Below are positions 1 to 5,782 of a DNA stretch of 7,340 nt, in pieces. Under the pieces are notes generated by a model. It saw only the letters and a list, made by a program, of their open reading frames with translations, made no database searches and was not told the origin of the DNA. The position numbers were made by a program, and so were the translations under genes. Origin of the DNA: Verrucomicrobiota bacterium (GTDB taxonomy: Bacteria > Verrucomicrobiota > Verrucomicrobiia > Verrucomicrobiales > Verrucomicrobiaceae). The stretch covers positions 1 to 7,340 of the forward strand of contig JAEYUU010000464.1 in assembly GCA_023429545.1 (NCBI GenBank), read 5' to 3'. Numbering within the stretch: position 1 is the first letter of the stretch; every line of letters starts with the position of its first letter.

Positions 1-329
1 TGCCCGAACTGCAGCAGGGCACCACGCCGCTGGTGAAAAAGATGGGAGGCAAGGCCACTCGCGACTTCAAGAACTTCCGCCACCCCGTAGTCAGCGAGGA
101 CGATTATCTTGGCGCCCGATCCATCATCGAGGAGGATCACAAGCTCGTCGTTCAAGAGTCCAAGGAGGGCACGCAGAAGGTTGAACTCTTCGATCTGAAA
201 GCCGATCCCGCCGAAAAGACCAATCTCGCCGCCGAGAAGCCGGAGCTGGCGAAGTCTCTGCAAACCAAGCTCCGTGCCTGGCAGGACAGCGTGCTCCAGA
301 GTCTTACGGGAGCCGATTACGCAAAATGA
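1..329 (+). CDS. Sulfatase (arylsulfatase/sulfamidase class), C-terminal fragment
   Basis: This is the 3' end of a gene that begins before the window. It reads in the frame starting at base 3 and stops at TGA 327-329, giving about 108 visible residues. The tail has the pattern typical of the C-terminal subdomain of family S1 sulfatases: a 'HKLVV' strand, then 'ELFDLKADPAEKTNLA', then a helix ending in 'LRAWQDSV'. Family members hydrolyse sulfate esters or N-sulfate groups, usually on polysaccharides, and are normally exported. The formylglycine active-site motif and the metal ligands lie in the N-terminal domain outside the window, so activity and substrate cannot be judged here. A GTG at 33 could be mistaken for a start, but the same frame is open and sulfatase-like back to the window edge. 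A weak terminator-like hairpin follows, and the next + strand gene starts over 900 bases later, so this gene probably ends its own transcript. Confidence 0.9.
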   Translation, partial: PELQQGTTPLVKKMGGKATRDFKNFRHPVVSEDDYLGARSIIEEDHKLVVQESKEGTQKVELFDLKADPAEKTNLAAEKPELAKSLQTKLRAWQDSVLQSLTGADYAK

Positions 330-342
330 AACCTGCCGTAGG

Positions 343-362
343 AGTGCGTCATCAGCACTTTT
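343..362 (+). terminator. Weak candidate intrinsic terminator after the sulfatase
   Basis: AGTGC (343-347) pairs with GCACT (355-359) around a 7-base loop. The stem can be extended by two G-T wobbles at its base, and a short T run lies at 359-362. It starts 13 bases after the sulfatase stop codon, the right place for a terminator. The stem is short and the T run is only four bases, so termination efficiency is doubtful. Confidence 0.35.
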
Positions 363-559
363 GCCCGGAGATTTTGGACTGTGCAGGAAACGGATCATCC
401 CCCCGGTGCTACAAGAATGGCACAAGCCAAGGCATGAGTGTTCGAGGAATGCAACGTGTGGTCAATCCCCACACAGACATCCACTTTCGACCATCTAAAG
501 TTGGTTCACGCCCAGTGGATCAAAGAGTTGTAGCAATCTGAACATCGAGGAGTCATCCC

Positions 560-583
560 AATGCAATCGAGATGGGTTGCATT
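560..583. repeat. Inverted repeat, 7-bp arms
   Basis: AATGCAA (560-566) and TTGCATT (577-583) are perfect inverted arms around a 10-base spacer. The arms are AT-rich and no T run follows on either strand, so a terminator is unlikely. It could be a protein-binding dyad, a relic of a mobile sequence, or chance. Confidence 0.35.
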
Positions 584-816
584 AGGAAAAGGTACGCGTT
601 TTGGGTGTGATGGTGCAGTACCGCACCAATTCTCACGTCTCAATGGCTAAAGATGACACGATGACAGCATTTTCTATGATGCAGCTAACCATCCACCATC
701 TGGTCTTGTACCTGTGCAAGCTAAGCGTAGTCCTGTAGCCGCTCCAAATTTGGCCACAATCTGTTCAAGAATTGGCGACCCGGTATGGTCTCCCTGTCTA
801 TAACGTGTTGAATCTG

Positions 817-830
817 AACTGGAGCCAGTT
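817..830. repeat. Palindrome across the tRNA 3' end (acceptor-strand copy in the trailer)
   Basis: Bases 817-830 read AACTGG-AG-CCAGTT, a 6-bp inverted repeat. On the tRNA strand, CCAGTT after the discriminator base repeats six of the seven bases of the 5' acceptor strand, so the trailer could pair with the 3' acceptor strand in competition with the mature fold. It might affect 3' processing, mark a recombination site, or be chance, since its CCA portion is fixed by the tRNA end itself. Confidence 0.5.
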
Positions 831-895
831 GTCGGACTCGAACCGACGACCTGCTGATTACAAATCAGCTGCTCTACCAACTGAGCTAAACTGGC
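820..895 (-). tRNA. tRNA-Thr, anticodon UGU
   Basis: The - strand folds into a complete cloverleaf. Acceptor strands GCCAGTT (889-895) and AACTGGC (824-830) pair over 7 bp. The D stem is GCTC/GAGC, the anticodon stem GCTGA/TCAGC encloses the loop TTTGTAA, the variable loop is AGGTC, and the T stem GTCGG/CCGAC encloses TTCGAGT. The anticodon TGT reads ACA and related threonine codons. The body is 73 nt. The discriminator base is T (823), followed by CCA at 820-822, so the 3' CCA is genome-encoded. It stands alone and is transcribed opposite to the flanking protein genes. I could not identify a clear -35/-10 promoter upstream (above 895) or a hairpin with a T run downstream. The trailer right after the discriminator base reads CCAGTT, which repeats most of the 5' acceptor strand. 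Confidence 0.97.
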
Positions 896-1093
896 GGATG
901 GCCCTTTGCCAAATGCAGCCGGCCTAAGGGCTTGGCTGAGCTGGAATGGAGTAGTCACTATGCCTCCCCGACTGGGCGCGGCAAGTGGTTTTCAGCCAGG
1001 CAAGGTCCCATGGCACCCTCGTGAGATATCCAAGCAGAAGGGAAGCGCTGACAGTCCCTCCCGGAAATGGCAAAGGAATCAGAAAAGATTACC

Positions 1094-1122
1094 CGTTTGT
1101 TCTTCCCAAACGCTTCAGTTTG
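1094..1122 (+). other. Two mutually exclusive short hairpins in the leader
   Basis: CGTTTG (1094-1099) pairs with CAAACG (1107-1112) around 7 bases. The same CAAAC (1107-1111) can instead pair with GTTTG (1118-1122) around 6 bases. This forms a small either/or structure about 140 bases before the operon start. The stems are only 5-6 bp and no T run follows, so a regulatory role is unproven. Confidence 0.25.
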
Positions 1123-1192
1123 AGCAATGATCTGCCTGCCCGCTATTGGAAGAAAGGGCGTCGGGGCTCAGAATTGGTATTCCCTGCTACAT

Positions 1193-1220
1193 TTGTCACG
1201 GTGACTCGGACTATTGTCAC
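1193..1220 (+). promoter_or_regulatory. Candidate operator: paired TTGTCAC repeats, 21-bp spacing
   Basis: TTGTCAC occurs at 1193-1199 and again at 1214-1220, start-to-start 21 bases, which is two helical turns. The first copy also forms a dyad with the following GTGAC (GTCAC-G-GTGAC, 1195-1205). The pair ends 41 bases before the ATG of the PSCyt2/PSD1 gene. Phased repeats of this kind are typical of binding sites for dimeric regulators, or could be part of an alternative-sigma-factor promoter. The binding protein is unknown and the match is short enough that chance cannot be excluded. Confidence 0.35.
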
Positions 1221-1261
1221 CTCACTGCGAGTATGGGAGGCCCCACTCCGTATGAGTCCGC

Positions 1262-3487
1262 ATGCCTGGCAGGTCTTGCTCAGTTGTCTCAGCGCTTTCC
1301 ATTTTCCTATCCTTGGCGGTTTTGTCCCAAACCGGCGCGGCGGCTGAACCGCGTCCACTTACCTTTGTCAGAGACATCGCGCCCATTCTTACCAAGGCGG
1401 GTTGCAACACTGGCGCCTGTCATGCCAAGGCGGATGTGGGCCAGCGGGGCTTCCGACTCTCCCTGCTCGGCTTTGAACCGCAGGAAGACTTCGAGCACAT
1501 TGTGAAGGAGGGCAAAGGCCGTCGCATCTTCCCCGCTGCGCCGGAGCAGAGCCTGCTGGTGCTGAAGTCGGCGAACATCGTGCCCCACGGGGGTGGCAAG
1601 CAACTGGAACCCGGCTCAGAGAACTACGAAACGCTGGTCCGCTGGATACGTGATGGCATGGTCTACGGCACGGATGCGGATCCCAGGCTCATCTCCATCG
1701 AAGTGGAGCCGAAACGGCTGGCGATGAAGATGCAAGCTTCCCAGCAGCTCAAAGTGACGGCGCGCTACTCGGACGGAACCATGCGTGACGTCACTCACCT
1801 CGCGCTGTACGAAGGCAATGAAAAGAGCATGGCGGAAGCCAGCGAAACCGGTCTGATTCAGACCCTCGACATCCCCGGGAACGTGGCCGTGATGGTGCGC
1901 TATGCCGGGATGGTGACTGTGTGCAGCGTCTCCATCCCCTTGGGCGCGCCCGTGGATCATCTGCCACCGGCAAAGAACTTCATTGATGATCTCGCCTTTG
2001 AAAACCTGAAGCGCATCGGCATTCCGCCCTCTCCTGTGTGTGATGATGCCACCTTCCTGCGTCGTGTCTCCCTCGACATCGCCGGACGCCTGCCAACCGC
2101 GGAGGAAGCCGTGAGCTTTCTCGCCAGCCATGATGCAGACAAGCGCGAGAAGGCCATCGAGGCTCTGCTCACGAGCCCCGACTACGCGGACTACTTCGCC
2201 AACAAGTGGACGGCCCTGCTGAAAAACAAGCGCGATGATGCGGCGGATATCACCGCGAACTTCGCCTTCCACGCATGGATGCGGGACAGCTTGCTGGAGA
2301 ACAAGCGCTATGATGAAATCGTGCGGCAGATTCTTGCCGCCACCGGCACCATCGTGGCAAACCCGGCGGTGGCCTGGTACAAGCGGGTGAAGGAACCCAA
2401 TCAACAGATCGAGGATGTGGCCCAGCTCTTCCTCGGCGTGCGCATGCAGTGCGCGCAGTGCCATCATCATCCCTTCGAGCGCTGGAGCCAGCACGACTAC
2501 TACAGCCTTGCCGCCTTCTTCAGCCAGGTGGGACGCAAGCCCACCGCCATCGCGGGTGAGGACCTCATCTTCCACAAGCGCGGTGTGGCCCAGTTTGAAA
2601 ACAAGAAGACCCGGCAACCCGTGCGACCTGCCGCGCTGGGACAGGCCACACAAGATATTCTTCCGGATGAGGATCCCCGCCTGCGTCTGGCAGACTGGAT
2701 GAGTGACAAGTCCAATCCCTTCTTTGCGAAGGCTCTGGTGAACCGTTACTGGAAACACTTCTTCAAGCGCGGCCTTGTGGAGCCCGAGGACGATATTCGT
2801 GATACGAATCCCCCCACCAATCCCGAACTGCTCGACGCACTGGCGAAGCATTTCATGGACAGTAATTTCGATCTGCGGGCACTCGTGCGTGTCATCACCC
2901 AGAGCCGCACCTACCAGCTCAGCGCCATGCCCAATGAGCACAATGCGGTGGACCGGCAGAACTTCTCCCACTACTACCCGAAGCGCATGCAGGCTGAGGT
3001 GCTGCTGGATGCCATCGATCAGGTGTCCGGTTCGCGATCCGACTTCGCGGACCTTCCCCCAGGCACCCGCGCCATCTCCCTGCCGGACAACAGCTACAAC
3101 CGCGCCTCACCATTCCTGAAGGTGTTTGGCCGCCCTGAGGGCACCAGCGTGTGCGAGTGCGAGCGCGTACAGTCCTCCAGTCTCGCGCAGAGCCTGCATC
3201 TCATGAATGCGACGGATGTGAAGGCGAAGCTCGCGGCGAAAGATGGCCGTGCCGAGCGCCTCTCCAAGGTGGAGCTTTCAGATCCTGCGCGCATTCGCGA
3301 GCTCTATCTCGCCGCGTTCGCAAGGGAACCTGATGAGGAGGAGCTCCGCGTCGCCGTCACTCACCTTTCCAAACCCCGCGCCGATGCCGCAGGCAAGTTG
3401 CTCGACGCCACCACGGCGAAGCGGCAGGCCTTCGAAGACCTGATCTGGGCCCTCGTGAATACCAAGGAGTTTCTCTTCAACCATTGA
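1262..3487 (+). CDS. Exported PSCyt2 (DUF1549)/PSD1 (DUF1553) protein with haem-type motifs
   Basis: This 741-residue protein belongs to a family abundant in Planctomycetota and Verrucomicrobiota, whose biochemical role is not established. Residues 1-28 form a signal peptide (Arg4, hydrophobic 11-21, AAA before Glu29), so it acts outside the cytoplasm. Residues 33-132 are a cytochrome-like segment with the unusual spacing CNTGACH (Cys48, Cys53, His54: CX4CH, not CX2CH). Residues 145-226 look like a bacterial Ig-like (Big_2) domain, including 'ARYSDGTMRDVT'. Residues about 238-425 are PSCyt2, with the canonical CxxCH motif CAQCH at 397-401 followed by HHPFERW. Residues about 470-735 are PSD1, with 'NPFFAKALVNRYWKHFF', 'SRTYQL' and 'CECER'. 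ATG 1262 is the first possible start because an in-frame TGA lies at 1253-1255; no good Shine-Dalgarno is seen. It is the first gene of a three-gene operon, with the next gene 9 bases on. Electron transfer is inferred from the motifs only. Confidence 0.93.
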   Translation: MPGRSCSVVSALSIFLSLAVLSQTGAAAEPRPLTFVRDIAPILTKAGCNTGACHAKADVGQRGFRLSLLGFEPQEDFEHIVKEGKGRRIFPAAPEQSLLVLKSANIVPHGGGKQLEPGSENYETLVRWIRDGMVYGTDADPRLISIEVEPKRLAMKMQASQQLKVTARYSDGTMRDVTHLALYEGNEKSMAEASETGLIQTLDIPGNVAVMVRYAGMVTVCSVSIPLGAPVDHLPPAKNFIDDLAFENLKRIGIPPSPVCDDATFLRRVSLDIAGRLPTAEEAVSFLASHDADKREKAIEALLTSPDYADYFANKWTALLKNKRDDAADITANFAFHAWMRDSLLENKRYDEIVRQILAATGTIVANPAVAWYKRVKEPNQQIEDVAQLFLGVRMQCAQCHHHPFERWSQHDYYSLAAFFSQVGRKPTAIAGEDLIFHKRGVAQFENKKTRQPVRPAALGQATQDILPDEDPRLRLADWMSDKSNPFFAKALVNRYWKHFFKRGLVEPEDDIRDTNPPTNPELLDALAKHFMDSNFDLRALVRVITQSRTYQLSAMPNEHNAVDRQNFSHYYPKRMQAEVLLDAIDQVSGSRSDFADLPPGTRAISLPDNSYNRASPFLKVFGRPEGTSVCECERVQSSSLAQSLHLMNATDVKAKLAAKDGRAERLSKVELSDPARIRELYLAAFAREPDEEELRVAVTHLSKPRADAAGKLLDATTAKRQAFEDLIWALVNTKEFLFNH

Positions 3488-3496
3488 ACTGACGCC

Positions 3497-5782
3497 ATGC
3501 TTAGGAAGACTGCACTGCCCCGCGTACTGGGCCTCTTCACTCTCTGCCTCGTCGCGCCACTCGCGGCACAGCAGGTATGCCTGCCCGCGCCACGGCTGCT
3601 CACCACCATGCCCATGGGTGGCCAGGCTGGCACCAGCGTGGAGGTCAGCATTACGGGTGAGAATCTCGAGGACGTGAGCTCGCTCACCTTTTCCAGTCCC
3701 AAGATCACCGCAAAGCCGGTCACGGGTCCCGATGGAAAGCCCGTGGAAAACAAATTCCTGGTGACCATTGCTCCGGATGCGTCTGCGGGTGTGTATGACG
3801 CCCGTGTGACTTCCCGCCTTGGCGTTTCCTCGGCCCGCGCCTTCTCCGTCAGCACCGTGCAGGAACTGACGAGGACAAAGCCAAACAATTCTCTGGAGTC
3901 GGCGATGGCGCTTCCCGCAAACTCCATCTGCAACGCCACCATGACTGCCAAGGCGGTGGATTACTACTCCTTTCAGGCAGTGAAGGGAAAACGCGTGGCT
4001 GTCGATTGTGCCGCGGTTGGCATTGATTCGAAGCTGCGGCCGGTGGTCGTCATCGCGGACGCACAGGGACGGGACCTTCTGGTGAACCGCACCGGTGGCG
4101 TGCTCGACTTCACGCCAACTGAGGATGGGAACTGTATCATCAAGGTGCACGCCCTCACCTTCAAAGGCGGCGCGGATCACTTCTATCGCCTCGCGCTCGT
4201 GGAAGTCCCCGGCAAGGGGCCTGCGCCCCGCCAGCCCGCCACTCTGACCGTGAGTTCCATGTCCTGGCCGCCTCATGGACTTTCGCAAACAGCCCCAGCG
4301 AACGAAACCGAGCCGAACAATCTCCCCTCTCAGGCGCAGAAGATCACGCTGCCCTACGATGCTGCCGGCAGCTACTTCCCCGCCGCCGATGTGGATACCT
4401 ACGAGTTCGCCGCGCAAAAGGGCGAAGTCTGGTGGGTGGAAGTTGCGTCTGAGCGCCTGGGTCTGAACACGGATCCCTTCGTGCTTGTGCAGCGTGTGAC
4501 CAGGGAAGGCGACAAGGAAAAGCTCACAGACGTGGCTGAGCTCTATGACATCGCCAGTCCGATGAAGGTCTCCAGCAACGGTTACTCCTACGATGGCCCT
4601 CCCTACGATGCGGGTTCACCCGATGTCCTGGGCAAGGTGGAGATCAAGGAGGACGGCGTCTACCGTCTGGCGGTGCGTGATCTGTTCGGTGGCACGCGCA
4701 ATGAACCAGGCAATGCCTACCGTCTCATCGTGCGCAAACCGGCCCCGGATTTCTCACTTGCCGCGTGGGCGGTGCACATGACCCTGCGAAACGGCGACCG
4801 CGCTGCGCTCTCCAAGCCCATCGCCTTGCGTGCCGGTGGCACCATGGCGTTCGAGGTCGTGGCGGTGCGACGTGATGGCTTCGATGGCGACATCGTTCTC
4901 GAAATGAAAAACCTTCCGCCGGGCGTGACGGCCGCTGGACTGAAAATCCCTGCAGGCAAGGTGCAGGGCATGATGATCATCAGCGCGGCGGCGGATGCGA
5001 AGCCGGCATTCTCCGTGGCAGAGATAACCGGACACGCCGAGATCAACGGAGCCAGGGCCACACGCCCCTGCCGCGTCGCCTCCATGGAGTGGCCGGCGAG
5101 GGACGGGAAGCAGGAGATCCCCAGCCCGCGACTCATGGCAGACGTGCCTGTGTCCGTGACGGACTCGGAGCCTGCACCGGTCATCATCGCGGCAGCAGAA
5201 GAAAAAGTATGGGAAGCCACCACCGGGCAGACCTTGAAGATCCCACTCAAGGCAACGTGGAAGAATGAGTTCACCGACGGGGTGATCAAACTCAAGGCGT
5301 ACGCCACGCCACTTGGTTCCATCAAGGAAGTCGACCTGCCCATCAAGGCCGCCGGCGCGGAGCTCGTGCTGGACCTCGCCGCGCTGAAGACCGCACCGGG
5401 CGACTACACCATCGCCCTGTATGGAAGCGCCGTGAGCAAGTACCGCTACAATCCGGAGGCCGTAAAGCTCGCGGAAGCCCAGCAGAAGAAAGTCGAGCAG
5501 GAACTCGCGGCGATTGCTGCCGCTTCCAAGAAGCTCAGCGACGAGGCGACAAATGCGCCCCCAGAGAAGAAGGCGGAGATGACCAGCGCGGCCAAAGCGG
5601 CCGCCGAAAAACAAAAGCAAGCGGAAGCCCTCATGTCTCAGGCCAGCACGCGCATGAAAGCCGCCACCACCACGGCGACACCAAAGGACACCGTCGACAT
5701 CATCGTCTCCCGGCCGATCCACATCTCGGTGAAACCAGCAGCAGCGGCAGCACCCGCAGTCGCCGCAACTCCCCAGAAATGA
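3497..5782 (+). CDS. Exported PPC-domain protein with C-terminal coiled coil
   Basis: This 761-residue protein has a signal peptide (Arg3/Lys4, hydrophobic core 10-22, likely cleavage near 'PLAAQ'). Residues about 30-119 form an IPT/TIG-like Ig fold ('GGQAGTSVEVSITGENL'). Residues about 127-236 and 270-413 resemble pre-peptidase C-terminal (PPC) beta-sandwich domains. The second begins 'NETEPNN' and contains 'ADVDTYEFAAQKGE'; both are typical PPC patterns. Residues about 417-525 are another Ig-like segment ('GFDGDIVLEMKNLPPGV'). Residues 573-647 are beta-rich, then 651-728 form an Ala/Lys/Glu/Gln-rich helical segment predicted to be a coiled coil, broken near Pro688-Pro689 as in a helical hairpin. 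A strand-like segment (731-745) and an Ala/Pro tail follow. No peptidase motif is seen, so the PPC domains are not a propeptide here and probably bind carbohydrate or protein. ATG 3497 follows the upstream stop by 9 bases; the next gene overlaps the stop. Molecular function is unknown. Confidence 0.9.
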   Translation: MLRKTALPRVLGLFTLCLVAPLAAQQVCLPAPRLLTTMPMGGQAGTSVEVSITGENLEDVSSLTFSSPKITAKPVTGPDGKPVENKFLVTIAPDASAGVYDARVTSRLGVSSARAFSVSTVQELTRTKPNNSLESAMALPANSICNATMTAKAVDYYSFQAVKGKRVAVDCAAVGIDSKLRPVVVIADAQGRDLLVNRTGGVLDFTPTEDGNCIIKVHALTFKGGADHFYRLALVEVPGKGPAPRQPATLTVSSMSWPPHGLSQTAPANETEPNNLPSQAQKITLPYDAAGSYFPAADVDTYEFAAQKGEVWWVEVASERLGLNTDPFVLVQRVTREGDKEKLTDVAELYDIASPMKVSSNGYSYDGPPYDAGSPDVLGKVEIKEDGVYRLAVRDLFGGTRNEPGNAYRLIVRKPAPDFSLAAWAVHMTLRNGDRAALSKPIALRAGGTMAFEVVAVRRDGFDGDIVLEMKNLPPGVTAAGLKIPAGKVQGMMIISAAADAKPAFSVAEITGHAEINGARATRPCRVASMEWPARDGKQEIPSPRLMADVPVSVTDSEPAPVIIAAAEEKVWEATTGQTLKIPLKATWKNEFTDGVIKLKAYATPLGSIKEVDLPIKAAGAELVLDLAALKTAPGDYTIALYGSAVSKYRYNPEAVKLAEAQQKKVEQELAAIAAASKKLSDEATNAPPEKKAEMTSAAKAAAEKQKQAEALMSQASTRMKAATTTATPKDTVDIIVSRPIHISVKPAAAAAPAVAATPQK

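Larger units (their letters stand above)
330..819. other. Non-coding, AT-richer intergenic region
   Basis: No convincing gene is visible in these 490 bases. The short open frames here have no recognisable protein pattern. Sampled 60-base lines are 45-47% G+C, against about 60% in the neighbouring genes. Besides the terminator-like hairpin at 343-362, I see an inverted repeat AATGCAA/TTGCATT at 560-583, a short hairpin TGGTGC/GCACCA at 611-628, and a 10-base palindrome CCAAATTTGG at 744-753. None is followed by a T run on either strand. The region lies downstream of the 3' end of the tRNA-Thr gene, the side where integrative elements usually insert, but no integrase or intact element is present. 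Its nature is unknown. Confidence 0.6.
896..1261. other. Non-coding leader between tRNA-Thr and the cytochrome operon
   Basis: These 366 bases hold no supported gene. They should contain the promoter of the tRNA (reading leftwards) and that of the three-gene operon (reading rightwards), because the two diverge here. No confident sigma-70 promoter is visible. The best weak match rightwards is TTGAGC (1120-1125) with TATTGG (1144-1149) at 18-base spacing. Alternative pairings at 1094-1122 and TTGTCAC repeats at 1193-1220 are listed separately. A purine-rich GGGAGG at 1235-1240 lies too far from the ATG at 1262 to be a standard ribosome-binding site. Confidence 0.55.

Noticed and set aside
326..541. 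71-codon + strand frame overlapping the sulfatase stop as ATGA
   Set aside because: The overlap looks like coupling, but the translation has no hydrophobic core, domain or family pattern, and a terminator-like hairpin falls inside it.
901..931. Inverted repeat GCCCTT/AAGGGC beside the tRNA
   Set aside because: The loop is 19 bases, the stem is only 6 bp and there is no T run, so I could not support a terminator or operator.
674..958. 94-codon open frame on the - strand covering the tRNA
   Set aside because: Its middle is a direct translation of tRNA-Thr, a well-known kind of false gene. The remainder after the tRNA has codon use unlike the neighbours and no recognisable domain; I considered an integrase remnant but saw no catalytic motif.
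985..1505. Overlapping + strand open frames of about 120 codons before and across the operon start
   Set aside because: They overlap the signal peptide and cytochrome segment of the well-supported gene in other frames and show no protein family pattern.
1616..2971. 451-codon open frame on the - strand
   Set aside because: It lies wholly opposite the PSCyt2/PSD1 gene, whose frame has clear family motifs. Its His/Gly-rich translation has no recognisable domain, as expected of an antisense shadow in GC-rich DNA.
3278..4417. 379-codon open frame on the - strand
   Set aside because: It is antisense to two well-supported genes, crosses their junction, and shows no domain pattern or signal peptide.
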